This document shows positions 37,157-45,113 of a stretch of 61,447 nucleotides of DNA, piece by piece; the stretch's first letter is position 1; each line of letters begins with the position of its first letter. A program made the translations under genes and the position numbers. The stretch comes from Gammaproteobacteria bacterium RIFCSPHIGHO2_02_FULL_42_13. Its GTDB lineage: Bacteria; Pseudomonadota; Gammaproteobacteria; UBA12402. The notes under the pieces are model-generated. The model was given only the letters and a program-made list of their open reading frames with translations. It ran no database searches and was not told the origin of the DNA. The stretch spans positions 156 through 61,602 of the forward strand of contig MGXQ01000012.1 in assembly GCA_001801405.1 (NCBI GenBank), given 5' to 3'.

Positions 37157-37954
37157 TTACCACGCCGCCCAGCCACCATCCACCAATAAATTTTGCCCCG
37201 TCACATACAACGATAGATCTGTTGCGAAATAAGCAATCGCCCCTTTTAAATCTTCTTCCGTCGCCATTCTTTTTAAAGGTGTTTTTTTGATATAACGCTC
37301 ACAAAAATCTTTCGGCTGATGGCGAAAAATTCCACCCGGCGAAATCATGTTTACGCGAATATCCGGCGCTAACACGGTGGCTAACCAACGCGTTAATTGA
37401 AGTAAGCCGCCCTTACTTGCCGCATAAGCGGCGGGATTGCCCAGGCTCCCTCCCTCATACAAACTCATATCCGGCCCTAAAACGCCATAAATGGAACCGA
37501 TATTAATCACAACACCCTTCGTCGCTTTTAACAAATCCACACAAGACTGGATCAACGCAAATGGCGCTGTTAAATTGACTTCCAATGCGCGGCGCCAAGT
37601 ATCCACACGCTGTTCCTTGAAATCAGCCACCCATCCTTTTAAATTGGACGCCCCTGTAAACGCAGCATTATTCATCAAAATATCTAAACGGCCAAATTGC
37701 TCTTCAATAATCGGCATCACCTGGTCAAGAAAATGAGGATCCTCCAGATCAACTGCGATCGCAACAGATTGAACAGCATATTTGTCTTGAATCAATTGAG
37801 CCGCTTTTTCTGACGCATTTTTATCGCTATCTAAAATTATAATATGCGCACCTAATTCAGCCAAGGTTTCTGCCGCCATACGACCCACATGACCCGCGCC
37901 ACCCGTAATCAATGCCACACGACCAACTAAATTCATCTGTTCATGTATCGTCAT
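37157..37954 (-). CDS. ptmA: Short-chain dehydrogenase of the PtmA type
   Basis: A classical SDR of 265 residues: ALITGGAGHVGRMAAETLA for the cofactor, NNAAFTG, INIGSIYGV and the catalytic YAASKGGLLQL, ending with the SDR tail VTGQNLLVDGGW. It overlaps legF (ATGA) and has AGGAG nine bases before its ATG. An SDR at this position is characteristic of legionaminic-acid loci that carry PtmE; in Campylobacter PtmA is listed with the GDP-GlcNAc branch, though its exact reaction is unsettled. Symbol given by context. Confidence 0.75.
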   Translation of the reverse strand: MTIHEQMNLVGRVALITGGAGHVGRMAAETLAELGAHIIILDSDKNASEKAAQLIQDKYAVQSVAIAVDLEDPHFLDQVMPIIEEQFGRLDILMNNAAFTGASNLKGWVADFKEQRVDTWRRALEVNLTAPFALIQSCVDLLKATKGVVINIGSIYGVLGPDMSLYEGGSLGNPAAYAASKGGLLQLTRWLATVLAPDIRVNMISPGGIFRHQPKDFCERYIKKTPLKRMATEEDLKGAIAYFATDLSLYVTGQNLLVDGGWAAW

Positions 37955-38652
37955 TGCCTAGACTCCTTCATCAACATTTCCGCTATTTTGAAATCCAATA
38001 GCGTATCAATATCAATTGCTCTTTCAGCGGGAATAATTACCGAACGAACGCGCCCTTCAAATATACTTGTCGTGTTCAATATAAAATCCGGCTTTGCCAC
38101 GTAAGCCACCGTCGTCATATCGTAAAGCATCGGCGCCGCTTGACGATTATAAACGACATCATCTCCTTCGCAAACTAAATGCGAAAAGCCATCGCGATCC
38201 ATCTTTACCATATTAAAATAGGGATTACGCTCTGCTTTCTTAACGGTCACAACAATATCGGTATCTGTATTTGATAAAAGGTTAATGCATTTTTCCACAT
38301 CTTCCACGTTTCGTAGAGGCGCCGTTGCGGGAACGCTCACAAACACATCAAATGCATTGCATTTCTGCATAAACCGGATCGCATGTTGCCACGCTTGCCA
38401 CTCTGAACTATTATCTTGTGCCAATTCTTTTGGTCTCATAAAAGGGACTTCTGCGCCATACTGTTTAGCAACCGATGCAATCTCCTCATCATCGGTCGAC
38501 ACCATGACACGACTAATCGATGGACACGCCAGCGCCGTTTCAATTGAATATACAATCAAAGGCTTTCCATTGAGCAATGTAATATTTTTTCGTGGAATGC
38601 CTTTTGAGCCTCCGCGCGCAAAAATAAATGCAAAGCAATTCAATGCTTTCAT
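37951..38652 (-). CDS. legF: CMP-legionaminic acid (acylneuraminate) cytidylyltransferase
   Basis: Activates a nonulosonic acid with CTP to form the CMP-sugar. The signature FIFARGGSKGIPRKNITLLNG is at the N-terminus, followed by VMVSTDDEEIASVAKQYG, VSVPATAPLRNVEDV and the C-terminal AIDIDTLLDFKIAE, all conserved in NeuA/LegF/PseF. Start ATG 38652 (233 residues, normal length) overlaps the upstream oxidoreductase stop by four bases. Legionaminate rather than sialate is inferred from LegB/LegC in the same block. It would be idle without the interrupted legI. Confidence 0.88.
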   Translation of the reverse strand: MKALNCFAFIFARGGSKGIPRKNITLLNGKPLIVYSIETALACPSISRVMVSTDDEEIASVAKQYGAEVPFMRPKELAQDNSSEWQAWQHAIRFMQKCNAFDVFVSVPATAPLRNVEDVEKCINLLSNTDTDIVVTVKKAERNPYFNMVKMDRDGFSHLVCEGDDVVYNRQAAPMLYDMTTVAYVAKPDFILNTTSIFEGRVRSVIIPAERAIDIDTLLDFKIAEMLMKESRQ

Positions 38653-39659
38653 AATGCCACAACTTCTCGTATTTGATTTGACTTTTTTGCAGCCAAAACG
38701 ATCTTTAAACTTTCCAACGCATCCACTCCTGTTACCATCGCAGGACATCCATTACTAATAGAATCAAAAAAATGTTTTATTTCTTGTCCATACATTTCAT
38801 TTCTATCCTCTGCCCCGCAAAAACTCTGCGAAAATTCTTGTTTTTCAGACTCAACAACTAGTCTATCTTCAACACCGTCCCAAATTAATATGCCCAACGC
38901 ACCCACAACCTTACACATGCGACAAGCGGTACGTTGTAACATATCAAGATGGATATTAACCATTAAATTCTTTTCAAACGTTAAAAATACATCCGCGTTA
39001 TCTTCTACATCAATCTCCAATGAACCACTCGAGATCAATCGCGCAAAAACCTCGACAGGTTTGCCCAATAGCCAACAAACATAATCTAACTCATGACTGA
39101 GCTCCAACAAAACACCGCCACCCATTTTCTGTTGCGCCGACACCGTTTTGCGATAATCCACCTCTGGCCGCCAATCCGGCAAATATTGCCCCGTATTAAC
39201 CTGCACGGACAATATATCACCTATTGCTCCGCTCTTTATGAGCTCTCTCGCACGATTTAAGGTCTTTGAAAAGCGAAGATTATATCCAACCATTAAAACT
39301 AATTTTTTCTCTTGGCAAATGGTGATGAGGGTTTCCACGTCTGTTAATGTATTAGACAACGGCTTTTCAATAAACAAATGAATGCCATTTTTTGCCAATT
39401 GCCATGCAACCGAAACATGATAAACCGCTGGATTACACAAAACAGCCGCCATTGGTTTTAATGCAATTGCCTCATTCAGATCATACACAACTTTATCAAT
39501 ATATTGCGTCACAAAATCTTGATCATGCTCGGTCGCTGCATGTCGACAAACAACAATATACGCATCAGGAAAAAGCGCACGAAGATTTTTCACATGCCGC
39601 TTGCCGATACTGCCCAAACCGACAACTAATATAACTGGTTTATGTATGTTTTCTATCAT
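38649..39659 (-). CDS. Gfo/Idh/MocA family oxidoreductase
   Basis: A 336-residue NAD(P)-dependent sugar oxidoreductase: VVGLGSIGKRHVKNL for the cofactor, the catalytic-site EKPLSNT, and GGGVLLELSHELDYVCWLLG in the C-terminal sheet domain. ATG 39659 is preferred to an upstream TTG, though its GAAGG is 14 bases away. Relatives accompany legF/neuA in many nonulosonic acid loci; possible roles are oxidation at a precursor sugar or modification of the final sugar. It is the first minus-strand gene left of the plus-strand outer-membrane protein. Confidence 0.82.
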   Translation of the reverse strand: MIENIHKPVILVVGLGSIGKRHVKNLRALFPDAYIVVCRHAATEHDQDFVTQYIDKVVYDLNEAIALKPMAAVLCNPAVYHVSVAWQLAKNGIHLFIEKPLSNTLTDVETLITICQEKKLVLMVGYNLRFSKTLNRARELIKSGAIGDILSVQVNTGQYLPDWRPEVDYRKTVSAQQKMGGGVLLELSHELDYVCWLLGKPVEVFARLISSGSLEIDVEDNADVFLTFEKNLMVNIHLDMLQRTACRMCKVVGALGILIWDGVEDRLVVESEKQEFSQSFCGAEDRNEMYGQEIKHFFDSISNGCPAMVTGVDALESLKIVLAAKKSNQIREVVAL

Positions 39660-39878
39660 GATACAAGGGTTCACCTTCTTCAAGATACTTATTGGATGAA
39701 CTGGATAAACTGCGAAATCGTTTGAATCATATAATCCAAAAGAAAGCTCAATATCTCATAAAAAATACAAAACAGTCAAGTTCCCCTCCCATTCAAATAA
39801 ATGAGCAAACATTGCCCTGCCCGTCTTCACCCCTAAACCAAAGAAATCATCCATATACTCCGTATAGAAGCTAGCATT

Positions 39879-39908
39879 TTCATATCAACTCGATACAATA
39901 AATATAAT
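39879..39908 (+). promoter_or_regulatory. Putative promoter of the outer-membrane protein
   Basis: TTCATA at 39879-39884 and a perfect TATAAT at 39903-39908 are spaced by 18 bases. Transcription from about 39915 would produce a leader of about 175 bases that includes all four palindromes. Confidence 0.45.
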
Positions 39909-39918
39909 GTGAAGATTT

Positions 39919-40021
39919 CCCCGCGGCTTGCCGCGTGGGACTTTTCGCTTGGGGATTCTCAAGGGGAGCGGGCGAACGCTCCCCTTGAGTCGCCGTTCGC
40001 GCGGCTTTGCCGCGCAGGCGA
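39919..40021. repeat. Array of three GC-rich palindromes (REP/BIME-like)
   Basis: First, CGCGGC-TT-GCCGCG at 39922-39935 flanked by CCC and GGG. Second, a perfect 13-bp stem, CTCAAGGGGAGCG at 39958-39970 with its complement at 39977-39989 and a 6-base loop. Third, GCGCGGC-TTT-GCCGCGC at 39999-40015, enclosed by TCGCC at 39990-39994 and GGCGA at 40017-40021. Stems this regular in an AT-rich genome point to a REP-type mobile array or a structured leader RNA. Confidence 0.7.
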
Positions 40022-40033
40022 TCAATAAAAGAA

Positions 40034-40072
40034 ATAAAAATACCCCGTCTGCTTGCAGCGGGGATTTTTATT
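40034..40072 (+). terminator. Terminator-like hairpin just upstream of the outer-membrane protein ribosome site
   Basis: CCCCG at 40043-40047 pairs with CGGGG at 40059-40063, with CTGC-TT-GCAG inside. AATAAAAAT before it pairs with ATTTTTATT after it, leaving one bulged A. The GC stem followed by T-rich sequence on both strands is the form of a bidirectional intrinsic terminator. It ends five bases before the AGGAGG ribosome site, so on the plus strand it could act as an attenuator of the downstream gene. Confidence 0.5.
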
Positions 40073-40089
40073 ACACAGGAGGTTTCGAC

Positions 40090-40725
40090 ATGCATGATCT
40101 ATTTAAGAAAGCCATATTAGTACTTTTGCTCGCCACGACAAGTGGTATTCTTTTGGCTGCCTCCACCGATTTAATCAACGATAATCAATCCAGCTATCCA
40201 ACGTGGCACGCCATAGTACAGCTCGGCTATGCACGCGCCGATTACTCCAAGAGTTGGCTCACCCATAAACCCGGATTTACCTCAGTAACAAGCACCGATA
40301 AAGCGGGCTACAGCGCACGTTTTGGCGCCGGCTATGATTTTAACTCCTATTTCGCCATTGAAGCAGGTTATTTGTATCTATCCAAAATCATGTTTAATAA
40401 TATTAACAACTCAAAAAGAGATGCAGGCTTTAGAGAACAAATTATTGATCTCGTCGCCAAAACCTCTTTACCTGTATGGCGAAAAAAGTTCGGGCTATTT
40501 ATCAAACCGGGCATCGCCTATATGTATCGTAAAGAAGTCACCGTCGACAGCCTCTCACTCAATAGCCAGTCAAATGGTGGCACCTATGTACCCACAATAG
40601 GTGCAGGACTTTACTGGAATGTTTCACCTCATTTCTATACCGACATCAGCGCACAATATTACGCAAGTAACCATGATTTTAAATCGGTAAAATTTGTGGG
40701 CTTAGGCCTGGGGTATATCTTTTAA
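40090..40725 (+). CDS. Outer-membrane beta-barrel protein (OmpW/OmpA-like porin fold)
   Basis: A 211-residue secreted protein. Residues 1 to about 24 (MHDLFKKAILVLLLATTSG, then LLAAS) form a signal peptide. The mature part has alternating strands: WHAIVQLGYARADY, YSARFGAGYDFNSYFAIEAGYLY, FGLFIKPGIAYMY, YVPTIGAGLYWNVSPHFYTDI, and it ends in GLGLGYIF with the terminal Phe used by the Bam machinery. The ATG at 40090 has a perfect AGGAGG seven bases upstream; the longer frame would read through the palindromes. It is the only plus-strand gene in a 45-kb minus-strand block and its 3' end overlaps the cupin gene by 24 bases. Role unknown, possibly a small porin or adhesin. Confidence 0.85.
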   Translation: MHDLFKKAILVLLLATTSGILLAASTDLINDNQSSYPTWHAIVQLGYARADYSKSWLTHKPGFTSVTSTDKAGYSARFGAGYDFNSYFAIEAGYLYLSKIMFNNINNSKRDAGFREQIIDLVAKTSLPVWRKKFGLFIKPGIAYMYRKEVTVDSLSLNSQSNGGTYVPTIGAGLYWNVSPHFYTDISAQYYASNHDFKSVKFVGLGLGYIF

Positions 40726-41160
40726 ATGATCATCCCACCGATATGGAATTTCCTGAGTATTTTTATCTAAGCGATCAACCTCATTTGGGTCGTGCGGCAA
40801 AGAAGCGCCATTAACAATTAACGAATTTCCATCGAATAAATTTTCAAAACCATACCAAATCATTGGCGGAATTTGAATGAGGCCATAACAATCAATACCT
40901 GTAACTATTTCCTGAACCCTATTATGGGTAGAAGAATTCGGACGATTATCAAATAATACTAATTTAATTTTGCCTATCGGAACGGCATAATGTTGCACCA
41001 TCTTATGATGACGCCTCCAGGCTTTGATCGTCGTGCCTTTGACAAGCGATGCGTACACTTCTCTGACGGCGGATAATTGCATATCACTCAAGATATGCAT
41101 AACCATCCCCCGCTCATCCGTGAATTGTTTGAGTGGTGTAACACAGACCCCATCGATCAT
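40702..41160 (-). CDS. RmlC-type cupin, sugar 3,5-epimerase-like
   Basis: A 152-residue single-domain cupin of the dTDP-4-dehydrorhamnose 3,5-epimerase superfamily: FTDERGMVMHILSD, YASLVKGTTIKAWRRHHKMVQHYAV with barrel histidines, LVLFDNRPNS and IPPMIWYGFENLF. The usual downstream tail HDPNEVDRLDKN is present. It follows rfbG by 14 bases, so it likely acts on CDP-4-keto-6-deoxyglucose as an epimerase; a structural role is also possible. ATG 41160 chosen over TTG 41187. A second, truncated copy of this family lies at 28658-28804. Confidence 0.82.
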   Translation of the reverse strand: MIDGVCVTPLKQFTDERGMVMHILSDMQLSAVREVYASLVKGTTIKAWRRHHKMVQHYAVPIGKIKLVLFDNRPNSSTHNRVQEIVTGIDCYGLIQIPPMIWYGFENLFDGNSLIVNGASLPHDPNEVDRLDKNTQEIPYRWDDHLKDIPQA

Positions 41161-41174
41161 GGGTTGATTTACTT

Positions 41175-42272
41175 CTATTGCACCCAAAATCGACCTCGTT
41201 CTTTTGCTAAATTCACATATTTTTCAATTTGAGCATTCGTCATCTCTATCATGTTCTCTTTAGAAGACCGATAATAATCACTATACCATTCTCCCGTAAA
41301 CACTATCGCCTCTGAAAAACTTAATGTGGCAGTCCAATCAAGTCGCGCCAATGCTTTATCACAACATAATTTCAACAATCCCGCCTCACAGCCTTGCACT
41401 TCGCAATTAAATAATGTTGAATGCGCAGACTCGCCCCATACGTTACTCAACCCTTTCACTAACTCGCCTACGGTTAAATATGTTTCTGACAACGGACCAA
41501 AGTTAAATGCCTCGCCGATTACATTTTTATTTTTTGCATACAACCGCGCACCCAAATCCAAATAACCACTCAACGGATCTAGCACATGTTGCCAAGGTCG
41601 AATGGCATTAGGTCGTCGCACCTCGACGGTTTCTCCTTTAGCCCACGCACGCATACAATCGGGCACAATGCGATCCTTAGACCAATCTCCTCCACCAATA
41701 ACATTACCCGCTCGCACTGATACCAGCGCCTGATTTGAATCTTGATAGAACGAACGCCCATAAGCACTAATTGCAATTTCAGCACACGCCTTCGATGCAC
41801 TATAAGGATCTTTTCCTCCCAACGCATCTTTTTCACGATAACCGTATTCCCATTCTACATTTTCATAACATTTATCGCTGGTAATGAACACTCCGGCCAC
41901 AACGGAATCAATATGACGTATCGCATCTAACATATTAACTGTCCCCCCTAAATTAACATCAAATGTTAACTTGGGTTCTGCCAACGATGTACGCAAGATT
42001 GGCTGCGCCGCTAAATGAAAAACAATTTCCGGCTGAAAATCTGCCATCACCTGGGATAATCGATCAATATCTCTAATATCGTCCCTATAATCTTGTCGTA
42101 TTTTTTCCTTTAAATGAAGTAATTCATACAAAGACGGTTGAGAGGGAATATCGACAGAATAACCGGCTACATCCGCCCCTAGATTTAACAACCATTGCGT
42201 TAACCAGCTCCCTTTAAACCCGGTGTGACCAGTAACAAAAACGCGACGATTTTTATATACATTATTAAACAT
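41175..42272 (-). CDS. rfbG: CDP-glucose 4,6-dehydratase
   Basis: Converts CDP-glucose to CDP-4-keto-6-deoxyglucose. It has VFVTGHTGFKGSWLTQWLL with the RfbG-specific FKGSW, VFHLAAQPILRTS, ITSDKCYEN, and the catalytic YSASKACAEI. GNVIGGGDWSKDRIVPD and RPNAIRPWQHVLDPL are diagnostic of the family. Length is 365 residues. The ATG at 42272 has AGGAGC ten bases upstream; the longer frame starts with TTG. Its substrate-forming partner rfbF is at 25876-26661. Confidence 0.95.
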   Translation of the reverse strand: MFNNVYKNRRVFVTGHTGFKGSWLTQWLLNLGADVAGYSVDIPSQPSLYELLHLKEKIRQDYRDDIRDIDRLSQVMADFQPEIVFHLAAQPILRTSLAEPKLTFDVNLGGTVNMLDAIRHIDSVVAGVFITSDKCYENVEWEYGYREKDALGGKDPYSASKACAEIAISAYGRSFYQDSNQALVSVRAGNVIGGGDWSKDRIVPDCMRAWAKGETVEVRRPNAIRPWQHVLDPLSGYLDLGARLYAKNKNVIGEAFNFGPLSETYLTVGELVKGLSNVWGESAHSTLFNCEVQGCEAGLLKLCCDKALARLDWTATLSFSEAIVFTGEWYSDYYRSSKENMIEMTNAQIEKYVNLAKERGRFWVQ

Positions 42273-42343
42273 ATAAAACAAGCTCCTGTTTCACACAACT
42301 CATAAATCATCAACTTATTCAGCATACAGCTGAATAACATCTT

Positions 42344-43390
42344 CTAAAAGGTTGGAACATCTATTTGCGCACGTTTAAAATCTTCCATCTTACCCATATC
42401 CAACCAATATTCATGTATGGGAAAAGTCACTATCAGCTTGCCCTCTTGAATCAACCGATTAAACAATGTCGGCATATCAAAGTTATTTTTTCCATGAATA
42501 CTATTAACGATCTCTGGCGACAATACATAAATACCTGCGTTAATAAAAAATTGATACGACGGCTTTTCAATAATTTCCGTAACCGCATGTCCCTCTATCT
42601 GAACGGTTCCATAAGGCACCTGCATACCATATTCCCGTACACACATCGTCACCGCGGCTTTTGAATCTAAATGAAACTGTAATAATTGTCGAAAATTAAC
42701 TTTTGTTAACACATCTGCATTCATTACAATTAAAGGCTGAGATATTTCTGGCAATAACCCCAAGGATCCGCCCGTTCCTAGTGGCTCCTCTTCTTCAAGA
42801 TACTTAATATCAACGCCAAACTGCTCACCCGTGCCAAAATAACTTTTCACCATATTCAATTTATAATGCAGAGACATAAAAAATCTCTGAAACCCATTCA
42901 ATTTAAACTGTTGAATAATATTTTCTAAAACAGGACGTCCACCAATTTTCAATAACGGCTTAGGACAATCATCCGTCAATGGTTTTAATCGCGTCCCAAA
43001 ACCACCCGCCATTAAAAACACCCAATTCGTATTTTTAGCCTCGCGACGCAAATAGGGTGAGATTTCTACGTCAATCATGCATTGATTTTCATCCACAATC
43101 GGCACACAACGTATCGACTGTTCTTCCATCAGAGTAACCAACTCGGCGACATCTATATTGCGCATTGCCATCATCGGCTGACCATTCATCACGGAACAAA
43201 CAGGCTGATCCAGCGTGACATGTCGCAATAAACCACGACGCACATCACCATCCGTCACTACGCCCAATAATTTTAAATCATGATCGACAACAAACACGGT
43301 GCCCAGAGCACCCTGATTAATCACGCGAATGGCGTTTTCTAATGTACAATCTGGATTAACTATAAGTTTTTTCCATTTTATTGCTTCCAT
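42344..43390 (-). CDS. ptmE: CBS-domain sugar-1-phosphate guanylyltransferase of the PtmE type
   Basis: Residues 1 to about 125 are a CBS pair (GTVFVVDHDLKLLGVVTDGD, then RCVPIVDENQCMIDVE). Residues from about 130 are a nucleotidyltransferase: FLMAGGFGTRLKPLTDDCPK, NADVLTKVNF and IEKPSYQFFINAGIYV. In Campylobacter this architecture activates glucosamine-1-phosphate with GTP, starting the GDP-sugar route to legionaminic acid. Length 348 from ATG 43390 with TAGGAT as ribosome site. It is co-transcribed after the NeuD/LegH-type gene. The CBS part suggests nucleotide regulation. Confidence 0.88.
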   Translation of the reverse strand: MEAIKWKKLIVNPDCTLENAIRVINQGALGTVFVVDHDLKLLGVVTDGDVRRGLLRHVTLDQPVCSVMNGQPMMAMRNIDVAELVTLMEEQSIRCVPIVDENQCMIDVEISPYLRREAKNTNWVFLMAGGFGTRLKPLTDDCPKPLLKIGGRPVLENIIQQFKLNGFQRFFMSLHYKLNMVKSYFGTGEQFGVDIKYLEEEEPLGTGGSLGLLPEISQPLIVMNADVLTKVNFRQLLQFHLDSKAAVTMCVREYGMQVPYGTVQIEGHAVTEIIEKPSYQFFINAGIYVLSPEIVNSIHGKNNFDMPTLFNRLIQEGKLIVTFPIHEYWLDMGKMEDFKRAQIDVPTF

Positions 43391-43401
43391 CAAACATCCT
43401 A

Positions 43402-44040
43402 CTATATAAGTTCTTTCGCGGGCACACCTACCACTCGCACAAAAGAAGGCACATCGCAAATAACAACAGAACCAGCACCCACTAAACTGCTTTCACCAAT
43501 ATAAATATTTTCAATCACAACCGCACCAGTACCAATATGTACATTAGCACCAATATGCACACCCCCAGACAGTACCACGCCAGGCGCAATATGAACAGAA
43601 GAGCCAATCACACAATCATGATCAACAGATGCGCGGGTATTTATGATGGCATTTTTATGCACAATCACCCCCGCCTGAACAACCGATCCAGCCATAATTT
43701 GCACGCCCTCATGCATGACAACGGACGAACTCACTATCGCTGATGGATGACAAAGCACTGGAAATTGATATCCCATACGAGAAAACTTCTCAAAAATCTT
43801 ACCATGAAGAGAATCAGAACCCACAGCGCCAATGCCATTCGCCAAACAAACTTCTTTGGGGGAGAACTCAGACAACATCTCATCTGAACCAATAATATTT
43901 ATACCCAAAAGACTGGATCCGATTTTATTTTTATCGATATCAACAATGCCAAGCACTTCAAAACAATCCAATCGTTGAATCAAATCAACCACAACCTTCG
44001 CATGTCCGCCGCCGCCCAGAATAATTATTTTTTTTTTCAT
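43402..44040 (-). CDS. legH: NeuD/LegH-type sugar O/N-acyltransferase
   Basis: A 212-residue left-handed beta-helix acyltransferase. The N-terminal Rossmann part has IIILGGGGHAKVVVDLI. From about residue 95 hexapeptide repeats run through ASVDHDCVIGSSVHIAPGV with the catalytic-type His, ending in VGVPAKELI. In legionaminic pathways LegH N-acetylates the 4-amino sugar made by LegC; NeuD-type relatives O-acetylate sialic acid, and the two cannot be separated by eye. The ATG overlaps the end of legI by four bases. Confidence 0.85.
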   Translation of the reverse strand: MKKKIIILGGGGHAKVVVDLIQRLDCFEVLGIVDIDKNKIGSSLLGINIIGSDEMLSEFSPKEVCLANGIGAVGSDSLHGKIFEKFSRMGYQFPVLCHPSAIVSSSVVMHEGVQIMAGSVVQAGVIVHKNAIINTRASVDHDCVIGSSVHIAPGVVLSGGVHIGANVHIGTGAVVIENIYIGESSLVGAGSVVICDVPSFVRVVGVPAKELI

Positions 44041-45113
44041 AAAACAATTTCTTCCTCTGGCTGATATGCTCTGTCCGCACGGCTGCCTAATAAATCCCAA
44101 AAATGAAAAGGAGATACGCCAACGCCTGGGCGTTTGATGGTTAGATTTTCGCTACTAAAAACATCACCCTTTCTAATCAGTTTCAACGCAACAATGCTTT
44201 TACGCACAATGGTAACATTTTCTTTTTCAGACGCTGTAATTTGTTTATTTGCATCACCTAACATCTTTTCAACTTCTCGAATAGCCGTTACCATACTAGA
44301 AAACTCACCGGGCTCTGAAGACACTTTATGATCTGGCCCCGACATTGTTTTGTCTAAAGTAAAATGCTTTTCAATCACTTGAGCACCCCGCGCAACTGCG
44401 GCAATAGCCGCACTAATGCCAACAGTATGATCTGAATATCCAACCATCTAACCAAATTCTTTATGCATCACATCCATGACGCGCAAATTTACATCTTCAA
44501 GCGGCGTTGGGTAGGCAGAATTACAATGCAACAACATCACCTTTTGCTTTAACAGCGCTTTTACCTGCGCAGTTTGATAGGCTTTTTTAAAAGCTCGCAT
44601 GCTCGGCTGCACATGCAAATTTAAATATCCAAAGGCTAACACACTTAAAGCATTTTCTATCTCCAACAATGCTGACATTCCTGTCGATACAATCACATCA
44701 CACCGTCTCTGAGCAATAGCCAACAATAATGGCGCGTTCGTTATCTCACCCGAACCTAATTTGACTTTTTTAACGTCAAAATTATCGACCAAAAAATCCA
44801 GACTTTCAACATCAAAAATCGAAAACAAAATTTCGATCGATTTCTCTCGACAATAATCCATGATCGCTGAATAATCCGACTCAGCCAATTCCAATCGTTT
44901 TAACATAGCAAATTGAGAATCATCTTTCGTCTGTTGATAGGCCGCCTTTGGCGCATGACGCGTTACTAGTCGCGACGCCTTAAACGCCTGAAATTTCACA
45001 ACATCCGCACCCGAAGCAATCGCCGCATCAATTAATTTTTTAGCTAAATCTAAAGAGCCATTGTGGTTCACCCCAATTTCTGCAATTATTTTTGTTTTCG
45101 CTATTTCAGACAT
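44037..45113 (-). pseudogene. legI: N-acetylneuraminate/legionaminate synthase interrupted by one in-frame TAG
   Basis: The 357-codon frame encodes a complete LegI/NeuB aldolase (TIM barrel plus C-terminal SAF domain) except for a TAG at 44450-44448. Before it: IIAEIGVNHNGSLDLAKKLI, KFQAFKASRLV, KLGSGEITNAPLLLAIA and LLHCNSAYPTPLEDVNLRVM, ending KEFG. After it, in the same frame: MVGYSDHTVGISAAIAAVA, VIEKHFTLDKTMSGPDHKVS and the SAF domain. Aligned with relatives (FG-C/L-x-VGYSDHT) no residue is lost, so this is a point mutation and not a deletion. ATG follows the TAG at once, so restart is conceivable. The enzyme condenses 2,4-diacetamido-2,4,6-trideoxymannose with phosphoenolpyruvate. Confidence 0.9.
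44448..44450 (-). other. In-frame amber codon in legI
   Basis: On the minus strand the reading is GAA TTT GGT TAG ATG GTT GGA, between codons for the conserved FG and VGYSDHT. TAG could come from TTG, TGG, CAG, AAG or TAT/TAC by one change. Confidence 0.9.

Larger units (their letters stand above)
39660..40089. other. Non-coding 430-base divergent region
   Basis: Holds the likely promoter and leader of the outer-membrane protein, four palindromes between 39919 and 40072, and the unseen promoter of the minus-strand oxidoreductase. The part from 39920 to 40020 is strikingly GC-rich compared with everything around it. A TTG-initiated 60-codon frame at 39692-39874 is not convincing as a gene. 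Confidence 0.6.

Noticed and set aside
38285..38758. A 157-codon plus-strand frame opposite legF and the oxidoreductase
   Set aside because: Shadow of two well-supported minus-strand genes; no ribosome site or recognisable domain.
39692..39874. A 60-codon TTG-initiated frame on the plus strand (LDKLRNRLNHIIQKKAQ at its start), faintly like a Spo0E-type helical peptide
   Set aside because: No ATG, no ribosome site, low-complexity Ser/Pro tail and position inside a promoter region; not enough to call a gene.
44037..45113. Frameshift or two separate genes in place of one legI
   Set aside because: Both halves are in the same frame and abut exactly at the TAG with no missing or extra residues against the family, so a nonsense codon is the simplest reading.
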